Under the pieces are notes generated by a model, which made no database searches, had not been told where the DNA came from, and saw only the letters and a program-made list of their open reading frames with translations. A program made the translations under genes and the position numbers. A stretch of 64,000 nt of DNA, from positions 62,001 through 126,000 of the forward strand of contig AKXM01000035.1 in assembly GCA_000277545.1 (NCBI GenBank). Direction: 5' to 3'. This document shows positions 38,650-51,607 of the stretch, piece after piece. The stretch is from Enterobacter sp. Ag1 (GTDB lineage: Bacteria > Pseudomonadota > Gammaproteobacteria > Enterobacterales > Enterobacteriaceae). How positions within the stretch are numbered: the first letter of the stretch is position 1; every line of letters begins with the position of its first letter.

Positions 38650-39228
38650 TCATTTTTTATCAGGCTGAAGTGGCGTAATTTTTCCCGCCCCCATGGGAGT
38701 GGTAACCACTTTTTCGCCCTTATCACCGACCGAAGCCGTCGTTACCCCTTCATCCATCGCCGTTTTAGGCGGCGCAGGGCGTGCTTCCGTGGCCGTCATC
38801 AATACTTCGGTCAACACCAGTTTGCAGCCAAGAATGTTTTCCGATTTGACGCCGGTCGTCACCGTCAACGTTTTGATCAGCATATTGTCGTAGGAGCGGC
38901 GGCGGGTGATGACCCTAAAGGGTTCTGCTTTGGTCTGTAGATCAAGCAACTGCTGGTAAATCTGTGCCGGACTGGCGCCCGCGTTGAGTCTGGGGCTGAT
39001 GTCGATCGTATTGGTAAAATCGACCATCGAACCACCGGCTTTAAAGAAGCAATCAATCGTTACCTCACCGGGCTCTGCCCAGGCATGGTCGCTGATATTC
39101 GGGCCAAACTCGACGGGATGAGAAGCAATTTTTAGCGTGTCCGTGTGGAGTTCGTTGATCACCACATCCGGCACCAGAAAACCGGAGAAGCTCGTGCGTG
39201 GCTGAAAGTAAGCACCAAAAATATCCAT
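38650..39228 (-). CDS. Baseplate/tail-tip protein, unnamed family
   Basis: 192 aa. It has no motif I can name with certainty. By position directly after the tape measure it is the tube-baseplate adaptor (gp53, Dit or LysM-adaptor equivalent). The N-terminal half is beta-rich (VVINELHTDTLKIASHPVEF, PGEVTIDCFF); the last 40 residues are low-complexity and Lys/Pro-rich. Its ATG overlaps the tape-measure stop (TAATG). Confidence 0.65.
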   Translation of the reverse strand: MDIFGAYFQPRTSFSGFLVPDVVINELHTDTLKIASHPVEFGPNISDHAWAEPGEVTIDCFFKAGGSMVDFTNTIDISPRLNAGASPAQIYQQLLDLQTKAEPFRVITRRRSYDNMLIKTLTVTTGVKSENILGCKLVLTEVLMTATEARPAPPKTAMDEGVTTASVGDKGEKVVTTPMGAGKITPLQPDKK

Positions 39229-40979
39229 TAGCTCATCCTCCTGTCATACTGCTGCGCCAGCTGAGAATGAACATTGAACAAGCGCTGAGATGTCTCGGTC
39301 GCCGCCAGACGAGGTTCAGAGACGCCATTCACGACGATATGGGTATTACTGTTAATCGTGGGTGAATGCGTAGTGCTGTTGTTCGCCGTGGAAAAATCTC
39401 CCGAAGTCGCCAGGCGTTCATTGTTGGCCCCCCACGCCGGAAGCAACATTGAGACAGGATCGGGTTGACTGAGATTATTGACAGCATTGGATAACTTACC
39501 GCCAGAGCCTTTTTCTTCATCTCCAGCAAGCCAGCCCTGGAATGTGTGCCATCCCTTAGAGAGCTTCTCTTTAATAATGCCTGCTGCGCCATCCGCAATT
39601 TTGGTCGCCGGCGTCTGGAACAGACCGTTTGCTACCAATGACTTTCCGATATTGGCTGCTTCTGCCCAGTTCCCCTCTTTTAGCGCATTGATCAGACTCC
39701 CAATCAGTCTTAGCGTGGCGCCTAACTGATTAAAGTTGTCCAGAAGCCCCTTAAAGATGGTGCTGATAGACCACTTGCTAAAATCGATGCCCAGTAGGCT
39801 GCCAATATCAACAATAAGATCTTTTATGGTTTTCGCGAGGCTACCGATCGTGTCCGCAGCCATTTCAATAACCGGTCCCCACTCTCCCCAGTCAATAAAG
39901 CTCTCTTGCCCAGCTTTCCATTTCTGGTAGTCGTTATAAAGCAGGCCAATGGCCGCAGCCAGCCAGAGGATAATCCCGACAGGGGAAGCGAGAAATGCGC
40001 TGTTCAGAACCAGCCAGGCCGCGGTAAGCCACGCTAAACCACCGATTAGCCCCTGAGAACCTTCGTCAAGGCGATCCCACCAGGCCATCACGTCGGTAAC
40101 CCAGTCGATGGTGCCGCTCAGTGCATCAACGAAAATGTCAGCAAACTGTTCAACGACGGCGCCAATTTTGTCCAACACGCGTTCAATTTGTGGCGCTTTA
40201 ACCAGCATTTTTTCGGCCAGTCTCTCAACGGGCTCAGCCAATTTTTCGGCCAGATCGCCGCCTGATTTTGCTACTAACAAATCAAACACGGAGTCCGCTT
40301 TACGCCAGGACTGCATAAATTTTTCGGACTGGTCGGCGCTTTGCTCTGCGCTTCCGCCTATGCGGAGGGACAAGTCCTGATACTCTTCGGCAAACTGGCC
40401 TAATCCGCGCTGCATCGCATGCAGCGTGTCGTCATCAATCCCCAGATTCAATGCATAGAAATCGGCGCTGTCTCTGTTCACTGTGCCCAAAGAACGGGCA
40501 ACCTGCGTGAAAATATCTGCGTTATCCCGCTTTAAGCCAGCGTCATCATGCGTTTTTACGCCGAGACTTTTCAACAGGCTCTCGTGCAGCGAGTCACCGT
40601 TCACATACTCACTGACGCTTTTAATCGACTTTTGCAGCGCACCAATGTCCGCCCCTGACTGACTGGCACCGTATTGCAGTGCCTTGTAAGCCTCTAAATC
40701 GGCGTTCAGAGATTGAGCTGCCTGTGCATCCTTCTCGATGCCAGACAGCCGCTTTTCAAACCAGGATCCCGCTTTAGTTAGCGGAGAAAGCAGCTGATTA
40801 CTGAAGTTTTCGAAACTTTTAGCCAGTTTTTCAAAATCAACTTTTGCCGCCTCTTCTTTTCCCTTTTTCAGCGTTTTATCCAGTTCCCCAAAAGCGGCGT
40901 TGATTCGCGAGCTAAGGTCTTCTTGATAAAAAAAATCTGGGATCGGGACGTAAGGAACAAGCTGTGTGCTAGCGCTCAT
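39228..40979 (-). CDS. Tail tape measure protein
   Basis: 583 aa from the ATG at 40979 (GAGAGG just upstream; a start 20 codons earlier is rejected). It is helical, with coiled-coil N-terminal segments (AAKVDFEKLAKSFENFSNQL), a central hydrophobic pair (about 310-350, GLIGGLAWLTAAWLVL and GIILWLAAAIGLLY) and a glycine/serine-rich tail. Length sets tail length; at roughly 0.15 nm per residue this gives a tail near 90 nm, in the range of R-type tailocins. It follows the chaperone pair, as in all long-tailed phages. Confidence 0.88.
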   Translation of the reverse strand: MSASTQLVPYVPIPDFFYQEDLSSRINAAFGELDKTLKKGKEEAAKVDFEKLAKSFENFSNQLLSPLTKAGSWFEKRLSGIEKDAQAAQSLNADLEAYKALQYGASQSGADIGALQKSIKSVSEYVNGDSLHESLLKSLGVKTHDDAGLKRDNADIFTQVARSLGTVNRDSADFYALNLGIDDDTLHAMQRGLGQFAEEYQDLSLRIGGSAEQSADQSEKFMQSWRKADSVFDLLVAKSGGDLAEKLAEPVERLAEKMLVKAPQIERVLDKIGAVVEQFADIFVDALSGTIDWVTDVMAWWDRLDEGSQGLIGGLAWLTAAWLVLNSAFLASPVGIILWLAAAIGLLYNDYQKWKAGQESFIDWGEWGPVIEMAADTIGSLAKTIKDLIVDIGSLLGIDFSKWSISTIFKGLLDNFNQLGATLRLIGSLINALKEGNWAEAANIGKSLVANGLFQTPATKIADGAAGIIKEKLSKGWHTFQGWLAGDEEKGSGGKLSNAVNNLSQPDPVSMLLPAWGANNERLATSGDFSTANNSTTHSPTINSNTHIVVNGVSEPRLAATETSQRLFNVHSQLAQQYDRRMS

Positions 40980-41205
40980 TTTCCTCTCTCCAGCGTGTGA
41001 TACAGGCCTTATTCTCGGCCTGCATCTCAAGGTAATCATTCATCAGCGCAATGTCGTTGAGATCCACCGCGCCGCTTTTCAGATCCAGCCAGCTGAGGCC
41101 GAAGACCTCCGCCGGGCGAAGAATGTAATCTTCCCCGCCCGGCAGCGCCTCCAGCCTCAGGCCGCTGGCGGGGCCGGGTTTTCGCTCCCGGGGAGTTCTT
41201 GCAAA
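40969..41205 (-). CDS. Frameshift extension of the tail assembly chaperone (GT-like)
   Basis: The -1 frame relative to the chaperone is open from the slippery site to a TAG at 40971-40969 and encodes 78 residues ending ACITRWREENER. It contains EALPGGEDYILRPAEVFGLSWLDL, resembling the small DUF6889-type proteins at this position, and has no good start codon of its own before that. A -1 shift would give a fusion of about 200 aa, the arrangement of lambda gpG-gpT. It overlaps the tape-measure start by 11 bp. Confidence 0.7.
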   Translation of the reverse strand, partial: FARTPRERKPGPASGLRLEALPGGEDYILRPAEVFGLSWLDLKSGAVDLNDIALMNDYLEMQAENKACITRWREENER

Positions 41206-41570
41206 AAATTTCCCAGCGAGTCGGCCACCACCCGGGCCACCAGCTGCAGCAGCGTCATCAGGTCGATATCGTCAAAGGACAATGCGCCCTGACTAAAGAC
41301 CGGCACCCAGCCCTTCATGTGTTCGCGCGCCACGACCGAGAGGCACGGATACAGAATGGTGTTGCAATCTTCCTCGCTGAGGTCGGCAAGGGTGCGGGCA
41401 ATTTTTGGCAGCACGGTTTCGAGGGCGTTTCCGCCCTCCTTACCCTGCAAGCTGCGAAAATCACCCACAACGCCAGCCAGAACCGGCAGTAGCTTCCGCG
41501 CAACGCTAAGTTGCTCGAAAACGCCGAGCTTGCCAATGCGGTAGTTCACCGCTTTCAGGGTAATTTCCAT
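41157..41570 (-). CDS. Tail assembly chaperone (G-like)
   Basis: 137 aa between the tube gene and the tape measure, the standard location of tail assembly chaperones. It is mostly helical (LSVARKLLPVLAGVVGDF, NALETVLPKIARTLADLSEED). It should bind the tape measure during tail assembly. Three bases separate it from the tube gene stop. Near its 3' end it contains a slippery sequence that leads into the extension frame. Confidence 0.8.
   Translation of the reverse strand: MEITLKAVNYRIGKLGVFEQLSVARKLLPVLAGVVGDFRSLQGKEGGNALETVLPKIARTLADLSEEDCNTILYPCLSVVAREHMKGWVPVFSQGALSFDDIDLMTLLQLVARVVADSLGNFLQELPGSENPAPPAA
41205..41211 (-). other. Slippery heptamer A-AAT-TTT for -1 frameshifting
   Basis: In the zero frame the codons are GGA AAT TTT TTG (chaperone residues 120-123), giving the canonical X-XXY-YYZ form A-AAT-TTT and, one codon later, T-TTT-TTG. 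A GC-rich stretch with CCCCGGGAGC follows within 20 bases and could form the stimulating structure. Confidence 0.7.
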
Positions 41571-41573
41571 GGC

Positions 41574-42014
41574 TTAGAACTCCCCGAGCAGCTGATCGAT
41601 TTTGCCGCAGTCAAACTTCCAGTCCATGGTGCCAGCATCTTTGCCATTGCTGTTCGCTGGAAGCTGAGAAAACGCCACACTGCTGGCCGAAACCAAATCG
41701 CCGGAGGAAGTGTTGCGCACCACAATCGTGTTCTTACCCCACAGGGCCGAAGAGAGGGTTTGGGCGTTGTAGGCCTGCATCAGCTTTTTATTCACCGGGG
41801 AAGTTTTCATCAGCGTCACGGTGATCGAACCGTTTTTAGCCGGAGAGAGGTTATGCATCACCTCACCGTCTATGCCGACGGTCATCGTGTTTTTTGTGCC
41901 AGCCATTTCCACTTTGATCCCGGCATCACCGTTCGCACTGCCCGCGCCCAAATCAATCACGCCGGTTGGCCCCACAAGAGAAGCCGTCACATCCATAAAA
42001 GAATAAGTACCCAT
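41574..42014 (-). CDS. Tail tube protein (DUF3277)
   Basis: 146 aa, DUF3277-type structural protein, beta-rich (GTYSFMDVTASLVGPTGVIDLG, then MTVGIDGEVMHNLSPAKNGSITVTL). It forms the inner tube inside the sheath. It follows the sheath gene by 10 bp, with a strong AGGAG site. Confidence 0.85.
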   Translation of the reverse strand: MGTYSFMDVTASLVGPTGVIDLGAGSANGDAGIKVEMAGTKNTMTVGIDGEVMHNLSPAKNGSITVTLMKTSPVNKKLMQAYNAQTLSSALWGKNTIVVRNTSSGDLVSASSVAFSQLPANSNGKDAGTMDWKFDCGKIDQLLGEF

Positions 42015-42024
42015 TTAAATCTCC

Positions 42025-43164
42025 TTAACGAACAACATTGATTTCGACGTCAGCGAAGTGCACGGCACCCGCCAGTTTGCAGGCCACCTGAATCACTGGC
42101 GCCTTACGCGCCTCGCGGTCTGACTGCGCCTGAGTCGCTACAGCTGGGGCGTAAACGTAGTAGCCTTTGGTCAGCGTGTCGCCGGAGGCCAGTTGGCCAA
42201 TATCGGCGCCATTCCAGACACCCGGTGCGACCAGACCATTGGTGACCGCCTGCGCCATGGAGTGCTCAACGTTGCTCAGCAGACGGGTAACACCGGCATC
42301 GGTTTGCGGGATTTTTGTGGTGCTGGTGTAAAGCAGGTTATAGAGGTTGGTCTGCACATAGTTTTGCAGCCAGTCCAGGCCGTGGCGCTCATCGATGAAG
42401 CTGCCGTTGCTCATTACGCCTTCCTGAATAATGGCGGTATCGTTGTTGTAATTCACAAAGACGTTGGCATTTTTCGCGGAAAGAGCATTGATTTGCGTTT
42501 GGGTCAGCGTTTCTGCGGTAATCCCCGGTTCCTGCTTGAATTTCAGGGTAATGGTGGTGTTATTGCCGTTGAAGTTTACGGTAAACGCGCGGCCAAACAG
42601 GGAGGCTGCCGCAAACGGCGTGGCGCTGGAGTACTGACCAAAAGTGCGGGCGAACTTAGCCGCTTTCAGCTTGCTGAAGACATCGGTGCTGTCGTTAGCA
42701 TCCAACACTTTAGCGCTGGCGGAAGTATGACCAAAGATACGGGAAACGCCGTCGCCTTCAATAACCGCCGCCACGGCCAGCACGCCTTCATCGGTAAGGG
42801 TATCGTCGGCAATCACCAGACCATACCAGTCGGTCGAGTGCGCACTCAGCGCGGAGACGCATTCGGCGATGGTTTCTCCGGCTTTGCCCTCGCCGCCTTC
42901 TTTAACCCAGCGCCCGATATACAGGTCGGCAGGCTGCGGGGACTGCTGGTAGTAGAGGCTGGCGGCTTTGTATTCCGGCGCTTCCAGACCAAAATCGGCG
43001 GCTACGCCGCTCAGGCTGGAATAAGCTCGCATACGCTCTTTGGCGTCAATAACGTTGCTCGCGCCTACGACCAGCAGCGCACCATAGTTACGGGACTGCG
43101 CCGCACGCGGCGCCATATTCACTGTCACGCTGACAATGTTAGATACAGGTAAACCCTGTGACAT
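42025..43164 (-). CDS. Contractile tail sheath protein (DUF3383)
   Basis: 379 aa, DUF3383 family of phage sheaths. The landmarks are [24 protein letters not shown] at the start, a central [17 protein letters not shown] region and a conserved C-terminal [22 protein letters not shown] (about 340-361) of the interlocking sheath domain. It proves that the particle is contractile (R-type). A GGAG site lies 7 bases upstream of the ATG. Confidence 0.9.
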   Translation of the reverse strand: MSQGLPVSNIVSVTVNMAPRAAQSRNYGALLVVGASNVIDAKERMRAYSSLSGVAADFGLEAPEYKAASLYYQQSPQPADLYIGRWVKEGGEGKAGETIAECVSALSAHSTDWYGLVIADDTLTDEGVLAVAAVIEGDGVSRIFGHTSASAKVLDANDSTDVFSKLKAAKFARTFGQYSSATPFAAASLFGRAFTVNFNGNNTTITLKFKQEPGITAETLTQTQINALSAKNANVFVNYNNDTAIIQEGVMSNGSFIDERHGLDWLQNYVQTNLYNLLYTSTTKIPQTDAGVTRLLSNVEHSMAQAVTNGLVAPGVWNGADIGQLASGDTLTKGYYVYAPAVATQAQSDREARKAPVIQVACKLAGAVHFADVEINVVR

Positions 43165-43167
43165 AGC

Positions 43168-45130
<1,963 letters not shown>

Positions 45131-45134
<4 letters not shown>

Positions 45135-45622
45135 TCTTCCGGCTCCGGCCAGGTACAAAGCTGGTACTCCACCTCGCGACGATTGATAAGCCCCTGCCAC
45201 TGCTTCCCACCCGCCCAGATCCATTTTTTCAGCCCAGCGCAGGCCTGTTTGTACTCGCCAGCGTTTAACATCCTGAGCACGGAAGAGCGCAGAAAAGCGG
45301 CTGTACCAACGTTGTAGGTAAAGCTAATCAAAGCTGCTCGTTGGTACTCACTAACCGGGACGGTGACGGCCCTTGAGACCGCCTGAGCCGCTGGGCCGAG
45401 ATCCTGGTCAAGCCAGCGCCTGCACTCAGACAGGGTGTATGTTTTGTCGGGAATAATGTCTTTACCGGTATGGCCGTAACAGACGGTCAGCACCCCGGCG
45501 ACGTCGTAATATGGCGTGTAGCTCACGCCTTCCAGCTCGGGCAGGAGCGTGCCTGCAATCGTCAGCGCACCCGCCCCTGACAATCCGAGTAATGTTTTTC
45601 TGAGTCCGGGAGAAAGAGCCAC
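45131..45622 (-). CDS. Lysozyme-type SAR endolysin (GH24)
   Basis: 163 aa, phage T4/P1/21-type lysozyme. Catalytic Glu31, Asp40 and Thr46 have the exact T4 spacing (E-8-D-5-T in ELEGVSYTPYYDVAGVLT). An N-terminal weakly hydrophobic segment (LLGLSGAGALTIAGTLL, about 11-27), rich in Gly and Ala, is a signal-anchor-release type. It starts with GTG overlapping the holin stop (TAGTG). It digests the producer's murein for particle release. Confidence 0.9.
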
Positions 45623-45921
45623 TAGTTACCTGCCTTTTTCAGTACCTCGCTGACTGCCCTGATAATCTCAATCTGCTCGGCTCGGTTTAAGGTTTGCAAG
45701 TCATCCACCAGCGTCTGGAGGATGCGGGTGCGCTTTTGATCTTCGAGATGCTGTCGATGGGCATCCAGCCTGCCGCCCAGCCACGAAGCCAGTGAAATCA
45801 GTACGCTAAGCAGTCCGAATATCATGTAGACCATATCCTGTGTCGTGATACCCAGACCGGCGGCAAGCGCCGCCAGCCACGCAAAAGACTGCGTGACCAG
45901 ATTTGCGGGTTGGTCGTTCAT
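45622..45921 (-). CDS. Holin
   Basis: 99 aa with two hydrophobic segments (SFAWLAALAAGLGI about 12-25 and VYMIFGLLSVLISLASWLGG about 31-50) and a charged C-terminal helix. The size, topology and location directly before the endolysin define it as a holin or pinholin. The exact holin family is not recognised. Confidence 0.8.
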   Translation of the reverse strand: MNDQPANLVTQSFAWLAALAAGLGITTQDMVYMIFGLLSVLISLASWLGGRLDAHRQHLEDQKRTRILQTLVDDLQTLNRAEQIEIIRAVSEVLKKAGN

Positions 45922-45978
45922 GGAAGAACCTTCGGTTGAGGGGTCGAACTGCCGTTGGGATAAAGAAGCGGTATGGCG

Positions 45979-46314
45979 TTAAATCAGCGGAACAGGTTTT
46001 CCGCGTCGGGTTTGCTTCCCGGTCGCTGCCGGTAAGCCGGATTCGCTGCGAGGCGTGGCCTGATAAACGCTTTTTTTCCTGGCGTCTAACTTCTGGCGCA
46101 GTCGTTGATAATGCTCTGCCTGCTGAATGATTTGCAGACCATAAATGTTAATCACCTCCAGGGCCTTGTCGGGGCGAGACCTGGGTTTACGAACCAGCGA
46201 GAGAATAAGCCGTGCCTCAGGTTTCGCTCTTACCCCGACTAACAGCGGGTTGGCAGCTTTCCAGACGGCCTGTTTAGCTTCGCGGCGCTGGCGGCGACGT
46301 GCCTGTGCGTCCAT
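45979..46314 (-). CDS. Small basic protein, possible late regulator
   Basis: 111 aa, not recognised. It is very basic (MDAQARRRQRREAKQAVWK at the start; RGKPVPLI at the end), with a helical middle (ALEVINIYGLQIIQQAEHYQRLRQKLDARK). It begins the lysis-tail operon, downstream of two leader hairpins and the repressor, where phage late activators or antiterminators are found. AGGAGG lies 5 bases before the ATG at 46314. An antitermination or activator role is inference from place and charge only. Confidence 0.6.
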   Translation of the reverse strand: MDAQARRRQRREAKQAVWKAANPLLVGVRAKPEARLILSLVRKPRSRPDKALEVINIYGLQIIQQAEHYQRLRQKLDARKKSVYQATPRSESGLPAATGKQTRRGKPVPLI

Positions 46315-46655
46315 ACAACCTCCTGTCAATCAACTTTGGTGATATCTCTCTGATATCCCAAAGCTTCTTGCTTTGGTGTATGTGCCCTTTTTCAGGGCCT
46401 GATGTTAAGGAGCGTTCACTTGCCTTGTGAGTCGGTGCGTCCTGCCGATGAATTGATATTGAACCAATAGTACAATTACGTCAAGAACCAAAAGTACGAA
46501 TTATTTAAAAAAAGATCGTATTGATGATTAATTATTGATTTATAAGATTATTTTTAGATGGGTTAGCATTCGAGTTGCGGTAAGGCGGCAAGGGATCCAG
46601 CCTCAGGAGCATACTTGGGTAAGTGACTGAGGCTGGAGCTTGAGGATGAGCTATC
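46315..46655 (-). promoter_or_regulatory. Control region of the tail operon
   Basis: A 341-bp gap without a gene. From the repressor side it contains an 11-bp stem with a 20-base loop (46596-46637), an AT-rich stretch (46500-46560), two operator-like direct repeats (46462-46503), and two leader stems, CCAAAGC/GCTTTGG at 46358-46376 and CTTTGG-GATATC/GATATC-CCAAAG at 46334-46363, which exclude each other. The mutually exclusive stems could act as an RNA switch. The promoter for the operon should lie around 46430-46500. Confidence 0.55.
46462..46503. promoter_or_regulatory. Two direct-repeat operator candidates
   Basis: AACCAATAGTACAATTA (46462-46478) and AACCAAAAGTACGAATTA (46486-46503) are spaced 24 bp apart. 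Related ACCAATAGTTCAAT and AGTAC motifs lie upstream of the repressor gene, so these are probable binding sites of that repressor. Confidence 0.6.
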
Positions 46656-47402
46656 TCAGGCGTGGCGGCGAATTGAATGGCTGTACATCACTCGGCCAAT
46701 AATTTTGAGGTGCTGTTCGTTCTCTTCGCTAATGCGCCAGTCAGCATATTTGGGGTTGTCCGATCGCACCAGCAGGCAGTCATGGGTCATCTGCAGGCGC
46801 TTCACCAGCAATTGTCCCTTATAGAGGAACACGTAGATGCCATCGCCATCGAAGTAGTCTTTGCCAATATCCACAAAGATATAGTCACCCAGTTCAATGG
46901 TGCCGGACATGCTGTCACCGGTGACAGTGATGACTTTTATCGTTGAAGCCGGCCGGTGGCCGAACAGCTCCAGCGCTTCCTGGCTGTCGTAAACGATGTG
47001 GTTGATAGTTTCGGTGACTTCGCTGGAGACCAGTCGCCCCGGCCCCGCGCTGGCCTCAATGTCCAGCACGTCGATGCGAAAGCCCTGCTCTTCGCGCGGC
47101 TGGAAAGGATAAATAGCCGCCTCTTCATGGCTGGCCGCATTCTCGCGCCCTTCGCTTTGATAGCCCGTTTCACTGCCGTGCTGAAGCCAGAGCGCGTCAG
47201 CCCGAAGAAACGTTGCCAGCTCGTACATTTTATCCTGCCGGGGGATGGCTTCGGCGTTAAGCCACTTACTGACGGCCTTGGAGGAAACGCCCAGCGCGCG
47301 CGCTATCGCCATACCGCGCCCGAACTCATCGAGGTTTGCTTCGCTGCAGGCCTGCGCCAGCCTGCGGGAAAAAGCTTCGCGCAGTTGTTCTCTCTGTACC
47401 AT
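46656..47402 (-). CDS. S24-family phage repressor (CI/LexA-like)
   Basis: 248 aa. The N-terminal HTH (about 27-50, ARALGVSSKAVSKWLNAE) is followed by a LexA-type self-cleavage domain with Ser164 (TGDSMSG) and Lys201 (LLVKRL), 37 residues apart as in LexA and UmuD. It should keep the operon off until RecA filaments trigger cleavage, linking particle release to DNA damage. It is read in the same direction as the operon it presumably controls. Confidence 0.88.
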   Translation of the reverse strand: MVQREQLREAFSRRLAQACSEANLDEFGRGMAIARALGVSSKAVSKWLNAEAIPRQDKMYELATFLRADALWLQHGSETGYQSEGRENAASHEEAAIYPFQPREEQGFRIDVLDIEASAGPGRLVSSEVTETINHIVYDSQEALELFGHRPASTIKVITVTGDSMSGTIELGDYIFVDIGKDYFDGDGIYVFLYKGQLLVKRLQMTHDCLLVRSDNPKYADWRISEENEQHLKIIGRVMYSHSIRRHA

Positions 47403-47464
47403 AAGTACGACCCCGTCGTGTTTTTCATGACCAATAGTTCAATGATAACACGTACTGAAAGTAC
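47403..47464 (-). promoter_or_regulatory. Repressor promoter/operator region
   Basis: It contains the perfect palindrome GTACT-GAA-AGTAC (47452-47464), ACCAATAGTTCAAT (47430-47443) and an AAGTAC next to the start codon. The same AGTAC and ACCAATAGT elements occur before the tail operon. The rest of the gap up to yfhL (47465-47663) marks the right junction of the cluster; no att-like duplication with the yfhH end is visible. Confidence 0.55.
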
Positions 47465-47654
47465 ACAAAGCACAAAACTTAAAGGCGCAGTATCATTGGG
47501 GATGATCTGCTTTTGTGGTAAAGTGCGCGCCATCGAAACGTCCCTGCTTTATCCATTATATTTAATCAAACTTAATACTGGTTAAACATACAGGCTTTTG
47601 CAATGTTTTGAGCGCGAAATGTGAATATATCTTTTAGTCCGGTGGGGCTGGTAA

Positions 47655-48300
<646 letters not shown>

Positions 48301-48301
<1 letters not shown>

Positions 48302-49032
48302 TAGCGACGCGCTTCCTGCATCAGGCGTTTCATTTCAGCCACGGCTTCTTTAAGCCCGCTCATTACCGCTCGCCCGATAATCGCGTGACCGATGTTCAGC
48401 TCATGCATTTCAGGGATCCGCGCAATGGCCTGAACATTGTGATACGTCAGCCCGTGACCAGCATTCACCTTCAGCCCTTTAGCGGCGGCATAGCTCGCGG
48501 CTTCAGCAATGCGAGCCAGCTCTTTGGCCTGGGTCGCTTCGTTTTCAGCGTCCGCATAGCAGCCAGTGTGGATTTCAATGTAAGGCGCGCCCACGGCCAC
48601 CGCCGCGTCAATCTGCGCGTGGTCGGCATCAATAAACAGAGAAACCAGAATACCTGCGTCAGCCAGGCGCTGGCAGGCATCGCGCATTTTATCCAGCTGA
48701 CCGGCAACATCCAGGCCGCCTTCGGTGGTTACTTCCTGGCGCTTTTCCGGCACCAGGCAGCAGAAATGCGGTTTCGTCTGGCAGGCAATAGCGATCATCT
48801 CTTCGGTGACGGCCATTTCCAGGTTCATGCGGGTATCGAGGGTTTCACGCAGAACGCGAACGTCACGGTCGGTGATGTGGCGGCGATCTTCGCGCAGGTG
48901 AACGGTAATGCCATCGGCACCCGCCTGCTCCGCGATAAACGCGGCCTGAACCGGATCCGGGTATGCCGTACCGCGCGCGTTACGCAGGGTAGCGATGTGA
49001 TCGATGTTGACGCCTAACAGTAATTCAGCCAT
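48301..49032 (-). CDS. pdxJ: Pyridoxine 5'-phosphate synthase
   Basis: 243 aa TIM barrel. It condenses 3-amino-2-oxopropyl phosphate with 1-deoxyxylulose 5-phosphate. Motifs are [17 protein letters not shown] at the start, HLREDRRHI near 45, and [12 protein letters not shown]-like VNAGHGL near 191. It is essential for B6 supply and coupled to acpS. Confidence 0.97.
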
Positions 49033-49106
49033 GACAATCCTCAGAGTTCGCAGACAGATGCCGGGCAGTGTACACCTGCCGGGGAAAGCCTGGCTACGGT
49101 CTGTGA

Positions 49107-49844
49107 TTACTGTGAGCTATCTGAAGGCTCAGGTGGTGTTTTTTTAGGCACAAACTGGCGGAACAGTTCGCGACTTTTGAGGGGCTTCCCTTGTAGATAC
49201 GGCTTGAGCGCCATACGCGTGAAACGCTTGGCGGCACGGAGCGTGTCGGCATCGGGAAATTCGCGTTCGGCTAGCGCTCTGAGCTGGCGGCCGGTAAAGC
49301 TGCTGTGGCCGATCACCACGCTGGCAATAAAACCTTTCTCTTCACGGTAGGTGTAAGTCATGGTGTCATCGACGACTGCCCCGCTGCCGGCGCAGTGCAG
49401 AAAATCCACGCCGTAGCCAAGGTGCCCCAGCAGCGCCAGCTCAAAACGACGCAGCGCAGGCTCCGGTGTGCCCGTAGCGCCAGCTAAGGCCTGAATGCAG
49501 TGGAGATAATCGAAGAACAGTTCGGAGAAGCGGGTTTCCTGCTCGAGGACGCGAGCCACCAGTTCATTGACGTACAGGCCGCTGTACAGCGTGATACCAC
49601 TTAAGGGAAGGGCCAGAGAAACCGCTTCGGCGCTGCGTAGCGTTTTGACTTCGCCACGGCCGCCCCAGCGAACCAGCAGAGGGGTAAAAGGCTGCAGAGC
49701 GCCTTTCAGATTTGAGCGTTTAGAGCGCGCGCCTTTGGCAATCAGACGAACGCGCCCGGACTCTTCGGAAAACAGGTCGAGCAAAAGGCTGGTTTCGCTC
49801 CAGGGGCGACTATGCAGGACAAAAGCCCGTTGCCAGCCTTCCAT
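49107..49844 (-). CDS. recO: DNA repair protein RecO
   Basis: 245 aa. It promotes RecA loading and strand annealing with RecR and RecF. An OB-fold N-terminus ([24 protein letters not shown]) is followed by a helical C-terminal domain. It is slightly longer than in E. coli, with a Pro/Ser-rich tail. It lies 5 bp after era, in the usual operon. Confidence 0.96.
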   Translation of the reverse strand: MEGWQRAFVLHSRPWSETSLLLDLFSEESGRVRLIAKGARSKRSNLKGALQPFTPLLVRWGGRGEVKTLRSAEAVSLALPLSGITLYSGLYVNELVARVLEQETRFSELFFDYLHCIQALAGATGTPEPALRRFELALLGHLGYGVDFLHCAGSGAVVDDTMTYTYREEKGFIASVVIGHSSFTGRQLRALAEREFPDADTLRAAKRFTRMALKPYLQGKPLKSRELFRQFVPKKTPPEPSDSSQ

Positions 49845-49849
49845 AAGTT

Positions 49850-51447
<1,598 letters not shown>

Positions 51448-51470
51448 TTAATGAATGCGTCAACTATTCA

Positions 51471-51540
51471 GCACACGGAACAGACCTGAAAAAAGGAAAC
51501 CAACGCTGTTTCGTGTGCCGTGGCTCCCTTTCGGGAGCCA
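51471..51540 (-). promoter_or_regulatory. rnc leader stem-loops (probable RNase III autoregulation site)
   Basis: A 13-bp stem with one G-T pair (GCACACGGAACAG at 51471-51483 with CTGTTTCGTGTGC at 51506-51518) is followed by TGGCTCCC/GGGAGCCA (51521-51540). They lie between lepB and rnc, where E. coli rnc mRNA is cut by its own product. The second hairpin may also end lepA-lepB transcripts. Confidence 0.65.
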
Positions 51541-51607
51541 ATCTTTAAAGGCGGGAATATTCTATACACAACGACAGGGGATGTCGTTAGTTTGTGGGAT
51601 TAATTGT

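Noticed and set aside
42193-43152. 319-codon plus-strand ORF opposite the sheath gene
   Set aside because: Antisense shadow of the sheath gene, no ribosome site, no family.
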